Part shown: positions 25,577-34,572 of the stretch, in pieces | Position numbering within the stretch: the first letter of the stretch is position 1 | Layout of the letters: every line of letters starts with the position of its first letter | DNA from: Cytophagales bacterium | GTDB lineage: Bacteria > Bacteroidota > Bacteroidia > Cytophagales > Cyclobacteriaceae | Direction of reading: 5' to 3' | Length of the DNA: 64,000 nucleotides | Assembly: GCA_017303795.1 (NCBI GenBank) | Contig: JAFLBR010000009.1 | Location: 62,001-126,000 of the forward strand | Translations under genes and position numbers: made by a program | The notes under the pieces: generated by a model | Seen by the model: only the letters and a program-made list of their open reading frames with translations | Database searches by the model: none | Told to the model about the DNA's origin: nothing

Positions 25577-25633
25577 GCAGCGACAAAAATATCAGGAAAG
25601 CTGGTTATCGCGAAATCCTGAAACGATGCATAT

Positions 25634-25641
25634 TATCTTTG
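25634..25641 (+). promoter_or_regulatory. -7 box of hemW, close to the start codon
   Basis: TATCTTTG is a perfect match to TAnnTTTG and ends only 7 bp before the hemW ATG. The start of transcription would fall on or within 2-3 bases of the ATG, so the mRNA may be leaderless or nearly so. Confidence 0.5.
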
Positions 25642-25648
25642 ACCCGAA

Positions 25649-26782
25649 ATGGCCGGACTTTATCTTCATATTCCGTTTTGCAAACAGGCTTGTTATTACT
25701 GCGACTTCCACTTTTCGGTTAACACCGATATTAAAGCCGAACTGGTGAAGGCTATTATTCGCGAAATGGAACTGCAAGTGCATTACCTTGGCGGTGAGCC
25801 GCTTGAAACCATTTACTTTGGTGGTGGCACACCTTCTTTATTAACAGAGGCCGAACTGAACTCTATCCTGAACACCATCTATAAGCTACATCCGGTTGCC
25901 CCAACTCCGGAAATTACACTTGAGGCTAATCCTGATGATCTTACCGCGGAAAAACTAACTGCTCTTGCGCGGGTCGGAGTTAACCGGCTAAGCATTGGGG
26001 TTCAATCATTTGATAATTCTGTCTTGCAATTTCTAAACAGGGCGCATACGGCAGATGAAGCAACAAAATGTATTGATGCTGCACATCAGGTTGGCATTAG
26101 TAACCTGAGCATTGATATTATGTTTGGTTTACCTAACCAACACGAAGCGATACTCTATAAAGATCTTGCTTCGGCTATAGCCTTGCACCCTACACATGTC
26201 TCTGTTTATTCTTTAACCGTAGAAGAGAAAACAGTGTTTGGTAAATGGGCGCAGCAAGGCAAACTGAACATTGCAGCCGAACCAGAAGCTGCGCGGCAAT
26301 TTGAAGTGGTGATGGATACGTTAGAAAGCAATGGCTTTACTCAATATGAGATTTCCAATTATGCTAAACCGGGGTTTGAATCGCAGCATAACGGCAGTTA
26401 CTGGCAACGAAAAAAATATCTGGGCATTGGCCCGAGTGCGCATTCATACAATGGCGACACAAGACAGTTCAACATCAGTAACAACCACCGCTACGTGCAA
26501 GCATTAAGTGGTGGAAAAATTCCGTTTGAGTTGGAACAACTTACCCGCGCAAACAAGATTAACGAATACATTTTTACAACACTCCGCACCAATCGCGGGT
26601 GTAACCTTGCTGTACTGAAGCAGGATTATGATTACGATCTTGAAACCGTTGCTGGCAAGGCGCTTGCGCGGATGGTGGCCAATAACCTGATTACCCAAAA
26701 AGCCGGCACCCTGCTGCTTACGCGAGCGGGCAAACTGGTAGCCGATCAATTGGCGTTAGAATTTTTTGCATCAGAAAAATGA
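25649..26782 (+). CDS. hemW: Heme chaperone HemW (radical SAM, coproporphyrinogen III oxidase-like)
   Basis: This 377-residue protein starts 'MAGLYLHIPFCKQACYYCDFHF' with the radical-SAM cysteines CX3CX2C plus the extra C-x-F pattern of HemW/HemN, but lacks the HemN N-terminal extension. 'ETIYFGGGTPSLLTEAELNSIL' and 'TLEANPDDLT' follow, then 'NRLSIGVQSFD' and a C-terminal HemN domain. HemW carries heme to haem proteins. It begins the plus-strand group hemW, small protein, Uma2. Confidence 0.95.
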   Translation: MAGLYLHIPFCKQACYYCDFHFSVNTDIKAELVKAIIREMELQVHYLGGEPLETIYFGGGTPSLLTEAELNSILNTIYKLHPVAPTPEITLEANPDDLTAEKLTALARVGVNRLSIGVQSFDNSVLQFLNRAHTADEATKCIDAAHQVGISNLSIDIMFGLPNQHEAILYKDLASAIALHPTHVSVYSLTVEEKTVFGKWAQQGKLNIAAEPEAARQFEVVMDTLESNGFTQYEISNYAKPGFESQHNGSYWQRKKYLGIGPSAHSYNGDTRQFNISNNHRYVQALSGGKIPFELEQLTRANKINEYIFTTLRTNRGCNLAVLKQDYDYDLETVAGKALARMVANNLITQKAGTLLLTRAGKLVADQLALEFFASEK

Positions 26783-26818
26783 AACTGAAATTTCTGATAT
26801 TCGCACTTTGACAATCTG

Positions 26819-27184
26819 ATGACCAGCGAAGAGAAAAAAGTTTACCTGCTCTTAAAGTCCGTAATTTTCCACTACCACGGATTGGATGAAGTGGAGCAAC
26901 GCGATCTTGAAAAAGTAGCTGCCGATTTTAATGCTCCCGATGAACTGACCTGGGCCCTAAACTTTGTTGCCGAAGATTACCTTACTGCATTTGACCGCGC
27001 CCGCGCCTACCTCAATAATATTATTGGCGACTACCCCAAGAACAAAAGAGTTGACCTCATTAATATGGTTTGGCAATCCAACAACCTGAAAGGTTATGTT
27101 ACCGAGATGGAAGCCACCGCCATGCTAAAACTTGCCCGCGACTGGAATGTGGAGAAAGAGTTGATTGAGTTGGTGTTGAAATAA
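26819..27184 (+). CDS. Hypothetical protein, 121 aa, all-helical
   Basis: I do not recognise this protein. It is acidic and helical: 'MTSEEKKVYLLLKSVIFHYHGLDEVEQRDLEKVAADFNAPDELTWALNFVAEDYLTAFDRARAYLNNIIGDYPKNKR' followed by a second helical part. The layout of helices with conserved 'HYHGLDE' and 'A..YL..II.DYPK' is reminiscent of TerB-like small proteins. It lies 36 bp after hemW and 15 bp before the Uma2 gene, so it is likely co-transcribed. Confidence 0.75.
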   Translation: MTSEEKKVYLLLKSVIFHYHGLDEVEQRDLEKVAADFNAPDELTWALNFVAEDYLTAFDRARAYLNNIIGDYPKNKRVDLINMVWQSNNLKGYVTEMEATAMLKLARDWNVEKELIELVLK

Positions 27185-27199
27185 TCTGTAAATTTGATT

Positions 27200-27802
27200 A
27201 TGATTTTCGATTCTGTTTTTTTACCTAATCGCGTATTGAAAGGTTCATTCATTGAACGAATGACAGATGCTGAGTTTTTCACTTTCTGCCAGGACAACAA
27301 TGAGTTTAAGTTTGAAAGAACTGCTGAGGGCCAAATTATTCTTATGTCACCTACACATTACCTTACGGGAAGAAGAAACAATGAAATTCTGTTTCAATTA
27401 ACCCAGTGGAATAAGCAGCATCTAAAAGGCGAATGTGTTGATTCTGATACCGGTTTTTATTTGCAAAATGGAGCTATGCGTAATCCTGATGCTGCATGGA
27501 TCAGTAACGAACGCGCAGCTTCGTTCAAAGAAAAAGAACTAAGGAGTTTTCCGCATGCTTGCCCTGATTTTGTTATTGAACTACGTTCTGAAAGTGATCG
27601 ATTGAAAGATCTTAAATCAAAAATGACAGAATGGATAACCAATGGTTGCCGGTTAGCCTGGTTAATTGACGCTGACGAAGAAACAGTTTATATCTACAGA
27701 CCCGGTAAGCCTGAAGAAATCTTCAAAGATTTCAACAGGACACTTTCCGGTGATCCGGAGTTGCCCGGATTCAATCTTATTTTGTCTGAATTACGAGTTT
27801 AA
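27200..27802 (+). CDS. Uma2 family (DUF820) nuclease-fold protein
   Basis: This 200-residue protein has the restriction-endonuclease-like Uma2 fold: 'ERTAEGQIILMSPTHYLTGRRNNEIL', 'NPDAAWIS', 'CPDFVIELRSESDRLKDLKSKMTEWITNGCRLAWLIDADEETVYIYRPG', which carries the D-E-K type active-site residues (D in NPDAA, E in IELRS, K in KSKM). The family is common in cyanobacteria and Bacteroidota; its biological role is not established. I took the ATG at 27200; a TTG two codons upstream is possible. Confidence 0.88.
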   Translation: MIFDSVFLPNRVLKGSFIERMTDAEFFTFCQDNNEFKFERTAEGQIILMSPTHYLTGRRNNEILFQLTQWNKQHLKGECVDSDTGFYLQNGAMRNPDAAWISNERAASFKEKELRSFPHACPDFVIELRSESDRLKDLKSKMTEWITNGCRLAWLIDADEETVYIYRPGKPEEIFKDFNRTLSGDPELPGFNLILSELRV

Positions 27803-27814
27803 GTTTTAGAGAGT

Positions 27815-28531
27815 TTACAAACTCATCATATCCTTAAACTTGGCAGCTTGCCTACGGCTTACCTCCACTTTATCGCCACCTCTTAGTTTCACCATAAGGC
27901 CACCGTTAAACCACGGCTCAATACCTTCAACCCAACTCAGGTTAATAATATGTTTGCGGCTTGCGCGAAAGAAGGCACGTTCATCTAACCGATCGTCCAA
28001 TGCATTCAATGATTTATGAATCATAGGGCGGTTGGCATCGAAATAGACTTTAATATAATTACCGTCCGATTCGAAGTAGCGGATGTTAGCAAGACTCACG
28101 AACCAGCAACGCTCGCCATCTTTTACAAACACCTGATCCTCCAAACCAAGTTTTTTGCCCGCACCACGGCCAATCTTGGCGCGTTCTTTCTCCATTATTT
28201 TATGGATGGCTTCGCTTAAGCGTTCGGCCTGAATTGGCTTTAATAAATAATCCAACGCATTTACTTCAAATGCTTTCAGCGCAAACTCATCGTAAGCAGT
28301 GGTAAACACAACCAACGGTACCGACTCCAGCGATTCGAGTAACTGAAAGCCTGTGCGGCCCGGCATTTGAATATCCAGAAAAAGTAAATCCGGATTTAAA
28401 TCATTTATCATTTGTTCGGCTTCATCGGCATTCATAGCCTCGCCTACTATTTCAATAGAAGGATGTTCTTCCAAAAGTTTAGTCAACTCTTTGCGCGCCA
28501 GGCGCTCATCATCAATTATCAACGCTCTCAT
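27815..28531 (-). CDS. LytTR-type response regulator
   Basis: The 238-residue protein has an N-terminal receiver domain with phospho-acceptor aspartate in 'LLFLDIQMPGRTGF' and the conserved lysine in 'NALDYLLKPIQ'. A C-terminal LytTR DNA-binding domain follows ('DQVFVKDGERCWFVSLANIRYFESDGNYIKVYFD', 'ASRKHIINLSWVEGIEPWFNGG'). It partners the histidine kinase whose gene it overlaps by 20 bp. No target is visible in the window. Confidence 0.95.
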   Translation of the reverse strand: MRALIIDDERLARKELTKLLEEHPSIEIVGEAMNADEAEQMINDLNPDLLFLDIQMPGRTGFQLLESLESVPLVVFTTAYDEFALKAFEVNALDYLLKPIQAERLSEAIHKIMEKERAKIGRGAGKKLGLEDQVFVKDGERCWFVSLANIRYFESDGNYIKVYFDANRPMIHKSLNALDDRLDERAFFRASRKHIINLSWVEGIEPWFNGGLMVKLRGGDKVEVSRRQAAKFKDMMSL

Positions 28532-29567
28532 ACTGTATAGGTGGAATTATTATTTCTGTGAGTACAAAATTATCCTTTTCATTACTAATTGCGAAGTAGG
28601 CACCATCGCCATACAAAAGCTTTAGCCGCTGCGAGGTATTAACCAGACCCAGGCCACCCCTGCGTTTATGCCCATTGGTAGCATGGTATTGGCCGCTGTT
28701 GCGGATGCGGATGCTGAGTTTACCGCGCTCAACTTTTGTTTTTAGTTGTATTACTCCGCCTTCGGTAAGTTTTGAAATGCCATGCTTTACGCCATTTTCA
28801 ACCAGCGTTTGAACCATTAAAGGCGGCACCAGAAAATTTTTGGAAGCCGGATCAATATCGAAATCAGTTTTCAGTCGCTCTTCAAACCGAATGCTTTCCA
28901 GACCCAGGTAATCGCGCACCACTTTTAATTCATCTCCAAACTTAGTAAGTCCCTTTTTCTCGGTAACTAATGTGTTGCGCAAAATGTTCGACAATTGATT
29001 AATCGCCATTTTAGCCTTATCGGGATTTTCATCTACCAATGCCCGAATGCTATTCAACGCATTGAAAATAAAATGCGGATTGAGTTGCGATTTGAGATTA
29101 CTCAATTCAATCTCTTTCACTGAAGCTTCCAGCTTAAGCGATTTATTATACCGCTCGAAATAATTATACGTAAAGTAAACAATGGACCACGTGAAAAAGA
29201 AAAACGAATACACTAACGACAAGCCCAGAATATTATTGAGATCGAATACCAGATTTTTATTGAATAACCCTAATGGAACAGATAAGGGGATCCGTAAAAA
29301 GTACATGGCAACCGCCATAACAATAATAGCCGAAAACAAACGGGGTAAAAGCCGGGGCATGCTCAGACTTAACCAGCGGTTGCTGTTCATGTACGTGCGA
29401 AACCCGTGCGTAAGCAGAAAACAGAAAAATGATTCGTAGGCCAGGAAGATGATTCTTTTTGTACTGATTACTTCGCTGGATGAAATAGCCACAACAATCT
29501 GTACCACGGCATACAGCGTCCAACCTCCTATTTGTAAAATCCAATATAGCCGCGACTTATTAAGCAT
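28512..29567 (-). CDS. LytS-like sensor histidine kinase (His_kinase family)
   Basis: The 351-residue inner-membrane protein has four N-terminal hydrophobic segments, a short linker and the 'LKSQLNPHFIFNALNSIRALVDENPDKAK' H-box of the LytS/YpdA kinase family, then an ATPase domain with 'VPPLMVQTLVENGVKHGI' and 'GLGLVNTSQRLKLLYGDGA'. It phosphorylates the LytTR regulator encoded downstream with a 20-bp overlap. No extracellular sensor domain is visible. Confidence 0.95.
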   Translation of the reverse strand: MLNKSRLYWILQIGGWTLYAVVQIVVAISSSEVISTKRIIFLAYESFFCFLLTHGFRTYMNSNRWLSLSMPRLLPRLFSAIIVMAVAMYFLRIPLSVPLGLFNKNLVFDLNNILGLSLVYSFFFFTWSIVYFTYNYFERYNKSLKLEASVKEIELSNLKSQLNPHFIFNALNSIRALVDENPDKAKMAINQLSNILRNTLVTEKKGLTKFGDELKVVRDYLGLESIRFEERLKTDFDIDPASKNFLVPPLMVQTLVENGVKHGISKLTEGGVIQLKTKVERGKLSIRIRNSGQYHATNGHKRRGGLGLVNTSQRLKLLYGDGAYFAISNEKDNFVLTEIIIPPIQYESVDN

Positions 29568-29711
29568 TCGGAGGCAAAATTAATCAATCCATTAGCCACC
29601 GGCTGTTTTTTATACGAGCGGATAAGAAGGCCCAAAATCAAACAAATAAGTTATATCTTAGAATCGCAGAAGGGTAGAATTCAAATGATCAACGAGTCGT
29701 ATTAGTTAAGC

Positions 29712-31430
29712 ATGGGAAGAGGTTTCATATCTTGGTTATGTTTTGTCTCTTTGGTATTTCTTCTCAATATAAGTTTTGAAGGATTCAGCCAAACATGCTC
29801 TTTAGGAATAAGGCTAGTATCTGATACGGTCGCATGTCGTTCCGAATTTCCTCCACCAAGGGGTATTGCGACTGCATCGAACCAATTTAGCATCAAATTA
29901 GAAATCTTGTCAGGCAACCCTACCAGTATTAACTGGTCAAATGGAGATGTTGGCCAACTCTTAAGACCTGATAGTGCCGGGTCATATGAGGTAATTGTAA
30001 CAGATATTAGCGGCTGTAGTATAACTAAAAAAGTGAAAGTTTCTGAGTTCGGTATACCTAATCCTATATATTCAGAGGCTGCTGTCTCTTTTAACAAGAC
30101 TTGTTTTGGAGACACCACAGAGTTTAAAGGTATACCCATTTCAATAATTGATAGTTACATCTGGTCATTTGGTGATGGAGCTACAAGTACTGCTCAAAAT
30201 CCAAAAAATTACTATGCAAGTTCTGGAGAATATCTATCCATTTTAAGGCTTACAAATAGATGTGGGTTAGACACAACAATGTTAAAACAAGTATCTATAA
30301 CCACTCCACCTCTCAAGCCCACGCTGCCAGCAACCGTTACGCTATGTAATGATCTGGTTATCTTAGACGCTGATATTACCAATGCCCCTCAAATAAGTTA
30401 CCTTTGGTCTACTGGTGTCACTACTAAAAATATTGTAGTCAATGAGGCTTCATTTATATCAGCAACAAATACTGATGTGAATAGATGCTCATCAAGGTCT
30501 ACCACCATTGTCGTTGACAATCGTCCACAAGTTGATCTCGGCCCTGACATTTCAATTTGCCAATTTTCTACTACTACCCCCTTCCATGTACAAAATCCGG
30601 GTATGTCCTACACTTGGGAGATTAATGGTGCTACAAATGGTAATACAAGCGATACACAATCAATTAACACATCAATAGCAGGTAATTTTAATTACTCCTT
30701 AAAAGTTACAGACCCTTTTACAACATGCTTTGGATTTAGTAGTACTGATGTTATTGTTTTGTCTTCTCCAAAACCCTCAGTACCAACAACAGCCTCCATT
30801 TGTAACGAATATGTGACTTTAGATGCCAATTCATCTGGGGAACCGGGGATATTGTACGCCTGGTCAACAGGCGAAACAAGTCAAACTATTCAAGTAAGTT
30901 CTAGTGCACTAATATCAGTGACAAACTTGAATCAACAATCAGGGTGCAGTTCTTCTGCTCAAATTTTAGTGACCGACTTACGTCCTCCAAAACCAAGTGT
31001 AACATTGGTTGGGCAGTTTAACCTAAGATCGTCTAGTCCACAGGGTAATCAATGGTTCAGAAACGAAATCAAAATTAATAATGAAACAAATCAAGATTTG
31101 ACTGTGACAGAATCTGGTAGCTATTCTGTTCAAACTACGTTTGCTGGTTGCGCTAGTATTAAATCCGATAATTATATGTATACCATAACCGCTTTAGAAG
31201 ATTTAAGCCCATGCCTTGAAACTTATCCAAATCCAACAGATGGTTACATTTCTTTGTGTTTGAAGAATAGAGATTTTCCCCAAATCAAAATCACTGATTT
31301 ATCTGGTCGAGAGATTCCATTTGTTATCAATGATGATTTGGTTGATATAAGGAATGCTGCTGCGGGCACATATTTTCTGACCATCCGAAATGGTCATTCA
31401 TTTGTTACTAAAAGAATAGTTAAACGCTAA
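29712..31430 (+). CDS. Secreted PKD-domain protein with type IX (type A) C-terminal sorting domain
   Basis: The 572-residue protein starts with a signal peptide (through FEGFSQ). A PKD domain lies near residues 120-195 ('SYIWSFGDGATSTAQNPKNYYASSGEYL'), followed by repeated Ig-like segments of the type 'PSVPTTASICNEYVTLDANSSGEPGILYAWSTGETSQTI'. The last ~75 residues 'CLETYPNPTDGYISLCL' through 'GTYFLTIRNGHSFVTKRIVKR' are a typical type A sorting domain. It is therefore a cargo of the gldKLMN system. Some stretches are A+T-rich (a spot count gives about 33-42% G+C). It converges on uvrA, overlapping by 4 bp. Confidence 0.9.
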   Translation: MGRGFISWLCFVSLVFLLNISFEGFSQTCSLGIRLVSDTVACRSEFPPPRGIATASNQFSIKLEILSGNPTSINWSNGDVGQLLRPDSAGSYEVIVTDISGCSITKKVKVSEFGIPNPIYSEAAVSFNKTCFGDTTEFKGIPISIIDSYIWSFGDGATSTAQNPKNYYASSGEYLSILRLTNRCGLDTTMLKQVSITTPPLKPTLPATVTLCNDLVILDADITNAPQISYLWSTGVTTKNIVVNEASFISATNTDVNRCSSRSTTIVVDNRPQVDLGPDISICQFSTTTPFHVQNPGMSYTWEINGATNGNTSDTQSINTSIAGNFNYSLKVTDPFTTCFGFSSTDVIVLSSPKPSVPTTASICNEYVTLDANSSGEPGILYAWSTGETSQTIQVSSSALISVTNLNQQSGCSSSAQILVTDLRPPKPSVTLVGQFNLRSSSPQGNQWFRNEIKINNETNQDLTVTESGSYSVQTTFAGCASIKSDNYMYTITALEDLSPCLETYPNPTDGYISLCLKNRDFPQIKITDLSGREIPFVINDDLVDIRNAAAGTYFLTIRNGHSFVTKRIVKR

Positions 31431-34270
31431 CTCAACTCCGGCTTTAAAAACTTCCCCGTAAAGCTTGCCGGATTTTTTGAAACTATTTCAGGAGTTCCCT
31501 TAGCAATTATCCTTCCGCCACCGGCACCGCCTTCAGGACCCAGATCAACAATGTAATCGGCTGATTTGATTACATCCATGTTGTGTTCAATCACCAGCAC
31601 GGTGTTGCCTTTGTCAACCAGTTTTTGCAACACATCCAGCAAATGGCTGATGTCCTGAAAATGCAAACCAGTAGTAGGTTCATCTAATATGTAAAGTGTT
31701 TTACCCGTATCGCGTTTAGATAGTTCAGTAGCAAGCTTTACACGTTGTGCTTCACCACCCGATAAAGTTGTAGCATGTTGCCCCAATGAAATGTAGCCCA
31801 ACCCAACTTCACTTAAGGTTTGAATCTTGCGCAAAATTTTAGGTTGATTCTCGAAGAAGTTCACCGCTTCTTCCACCGTCATATCCAACACATCGCTAAT
31901 CGATTTACCTTTAAACCTTACTTCCAATGTTTCGCGGTTGTAGCGCTTGCCTTTGCAGGTTTCGCACGGCACATATACATCGGGCAGAAATTCCATTTCA
32001 ATCAGGCGTAAGCCCGCGCCTTCGCAGGTTTCGCAGCGACCACCTTTTACATTAAATGAAAACCGCCCAGTTTTGTAACCGCGGATTTTTGCTTCAGGCA
32101 TTTGCGCAAACAAATCGCGGATGTCGGTAAACACACCGGTATAAGTTGCCGGGTTTGATCTTGGTGTGCGGCCGATAGGCGATTGATCAACTTCAATTAC
32201 TTTATCGATAAGCTTCAGGCCTTCAATTTTTTTGTAGGCCAATGGCTCGGTGCGCGAATTAAAGAAGTGCTGATTTAAAATTGGGAACAACGTATCGTGT
32301 ACCAATGTGGACTTGCCACTACCCGATACTCCGGTAATACATGTAAGCGTGCCTAGTGGAATTTCAAGATCAACATTTTTTAAGTTATTACCAGTAGCGC
32401 CCAGCAATTGAATTTTTTCACCACTTCCTTTTCTGCGTTCTTTCAAATACGCAATGCCTATTTTACCATTCAGGTATTTGGCGGTTGTGCTGTTGTTCTT
32501 TAAAAAAGTTTTGGGATCGCCCTCGGCTACAACCGTGCCACCATGTCGGCCAGCACCGGGGCCAATATCAATAATATAATCCGATTCGAGCATCATTTCT
32601 TTATCGTGCTCTACTACAATTACTGAGTTACCCAGATCACGTAAGTCTTTAAGTGCCTTAATCAGTTTTGCATTATCGCGGGCATGCAAGCCAATGCTTG
32701 GTTCATCCAGAATATATAAAACGCCTACCAGTTGCGTTCCGATTTGTGTAGCCAATCGTATACGTTGAGCTTCACCGCCACTTAATGTGCGCAACGGCCG
32801 GTTGAGGTGTAGGTAATCCAAACCAACATCCAACAGGAAGCCAATACGTTTGCGGATTTCTTTTAATACTTCGGTGGCGATAACGCGCTGCTTTTCGTTA
32901 ATGCGATTCTCTAAACCCGTAAACCATTTTTGCAGTTCGTTAATATTCAACTCTGCTAATTGGGCTATGTTCCGGTTATCGATTTTAAAGTGAAGCGATT
33001 CCTTTTTTAAGCGTGCGCCTTCGCACTCAGGACAAATTTTTGTAGTGGTGAAGTCTTCTACCCACTTGCGGATATTGTCGGAGCCTTCGTCTTTTTGTTT
33101 TTGTAAGAAGTTTATAATGCCTTCAAACCTGGTGCTCCATTCTGTGCCCGGATATTTTACGGATGCTACGGCAACGGGTTCGTCATCACCATACAAAAGA
33201 ATTTTTAATGCGTCTTTCGGAATGTCTTTTATAGGTGTGGACAGTGTAAGCTTTGAGCGTTTAAGAATGGCTTCAATTTTTTTGAAGATCCAGATGTCGC
33301 GATATTCGCCTAAAGGCAAAATACCACCTCTGCTTATGCTTAGTTTTTTGTCGGGGATAACACTGTCTTCCGTAATCTCTTCAATAACACCTAAACCTGT
33401 GCACGATGGGCAAGCGCCATAAGGCGAGTTGAATGAAAAGTTATTCGGAGCCGGTTCATCGTACGACAAACCGGTTTTCGGATCCATCAAAAACTTAGAG
33501 AAGTGATGCACTTTTTTATTCTCTTCCATCACCATAATTACGCCTTTGCCTTCCTTCATGGCAGAGGTAATGGATTGCCCAATGCGATGGCGATCTTTTT
33601 CGTTGGGCACGATGCGATCGATCACAATTTCGATATCGTGAATTTTGAACCGATCTACCTGCATCTTAGCCGTGATTTCAAGCACCTCACCATCTACACG
33701 TACTTTGGTATAACCTTGCTTGCGTATCTGTACAAACAACTCGCGGTAATGCCCCTTGCGACCTTTTATAATAGGCGCCAGTAACGTAAGTTTTTTACCA
33801 GAAAAATTATGGATGATGGCATCCAGAATCTGATCTTCAGATTGACGCACCATTTTATCGCCCGACAGGTAAGAGAATGCTTCGCCTGCACGCGCATACA
33901 ACAAGCGCATGAAATCGTAAATCTCGGTTACCGTACCAACGGTTGAGCGTGGATTGCGCGAAGTAGTTTTTTGTTCAATGGAAATTACCGGACTCAAGCC
34001 GTTGATCTTGTCCACATCGGGCCGCTCCAGGTTGCCAATAAAACTGCGGGCGTAGGCCGAAAAACTTTCCATGTATCTGCGCTGTCCCTCGGCATAAATG
34101 GTATCGAACGCGAGTGATGATTTACCGCTGCCGCTGATGCCGGTTATTACCACCAGCTTGTTGCGGGGAAAAGAGACGCTTACATTTTTTAGGTTGTGCT
34201 CACGCGCGCCAATAATTTCTATGTACTCATGACCGGAAAGGTCGATTGGATTTTTCTGTGGTTTGGACAT
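31427..34270 (-). CDS. uvrA: Excinuclease ABC subunit A
   Basis: The 947-residue protein is the damage-recognition ATPase of nucleotide excision repair. Two ABC modules are present: Walker A 'GISGSGKSSLAFDT' and 'GVSGSGKSTLVHDT', signature segments 'LSGGEAQRIRLATQIG' and 'LSGGEAQRVKLATELS', Walker B 'LYILDEPSIGLHARD' and 'LYILDEPTTGLHFQD'. Zinc-finger cysteines lie in 'CPSCTGLG'/'CPECEGARL' and 'CETCEGAGL'/'CETCKGKRY'. Length and order are standard. Confidence 0.98.
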   Translation of the reverse strand: MSKPQKNPIDLSGHEYIEIIGAREHNLKNVSVSFPRNKLVVITGISGSGKSSLAFDTIYAEGQRRYMESFSAYARSFIGNLERPDVDKINGLSPVISIEQKTTSRNPRSTVGTVTEIYDFMRLLYARAGEAFSYLSGDKMVRQSEDQILDAIIHNFSGKKLTLLAPIIKGRKGHYRELFVQIRKQGYTKVRVDGEVLEITAKMQVDRFKIHDIEIVIDRIVPNEKDRHRIGQSITSAMKEGKGVIMVMEENKKVHHFSKFLMDPKTGLSYDEPAPNNFSFNSPYGACPSCTGLGVIEEITEDSVIPDKKLSISRGGILPLGEYRDIWIFKKIEAILKRSKLTLSTPIKDIPKDALKILLYGDDEPVAVASVKYPGTEWSTRFEGIINFLQKQKDEGSDNIRKWVEDFTTTKICPECEGARLKKESLHFKIDNRNIAQLAELNINELQKWFTGLENRINEKQRVIATEVLKEIRKRIGFLLDVGLDYLHLNRPLRTLSGGEAQRIRLATQIGTQLVGVLYILDEPSIGLHARDNAKLIKALKDLRDLGNSVIVVEHDKEMMLESDYIIDIGPGAGRHGGTVVAEGDPKTFLKNNSTTAKYLNGKIGIAYLKERRKGSGEKIQLLGATGNNLKNVDLEIPLGTLTCITGVSGSGKSTLVHDTLFPILNQHFFNSRTEPLAYKKIEGLKLIDKVIEVDQSPIGRTPRSNPATYTGVFTDIRDLFAQMPEAKIRGYKTGRFSFNVKGGRCETCEGAGLRLIEMEFLPDVYVPCETCKGKRYNRETLEVRFKGKSISDVLDMTVEEAVNFFENQPKILRKIQTLSEVGLGYISLGQHATTLSGGEAQRVKLATELSKRDTGKTLYILDEPTTGLHFQDISHLLDVLQKLVDKGNTVLVIEHNMDVIKSADYIVDLGPEGGAGGGRIIAKGTPEIVSKNPASFTGKFLKPELS

Positions 34271-34572
34271 GCTTCAAAAAACGGGACTACAAGGATACAA
34301 AAATCCCGCAAGGAAGGTTTCGGAAATTCTAAAATTGGAAAGATTGTTTGAGCAACTCTGATTGGATGTTGCCCACACCTTCAGAATAGAGTTCAAGATT
34401 TTCACGCTAAGACGCTAAGAACGCAAAGATTATTTGCACCAAACTCACGGCTCAGGTAAGTCAAGATTTTAAGTTTAACAAAATTTACCATTAAATTCTG
34501 CAATAGCATAGCGATTTAATCGTCTCGCCAATATGTTATGATGATGCAGGTGAAAAAACTGAAATCCTGATA
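34271..34572. other. 302-bp intergenic region with a short terminator-like hairpin and a dispersed repeat
   Basis: No gene is seen. Close to the uvrA start, CGGGA and TCCCG (around 34281-34303, minus strand) form a weak long-loop hairpin followed by six T. It may end transcription from the caspase gene or attenuate uvrA. At 34401-34430 lies the tandem CGCTAAGA/CGCTAAGAACGCAAAGA repeat, a sequence family often found scattered in Bacteroidota genomes. Confidence 0.6.
34401..34430. repeat. Dispersed repeat with CGCTAAGACGCTAAGAACGC core
   Basis: TTTCACGCTAAGACGCTAAG continues directly into AACGCAAAGA. The 8-nt unit CGCTAAGA occurs twice with an imperfect third copy. I know this word family from intergenic DNA in Bacteroidota; copy number in this genome is not visible here. 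Confidence 0.55.

Noticed and set aside
34274-34303. Strong intrinsic terminator immediately before uvrA
   Set aside because: The stem is only 5 bp with a loop of about 17 nt. I mention it in the intergenic entry but do not list it as a separate terminator.
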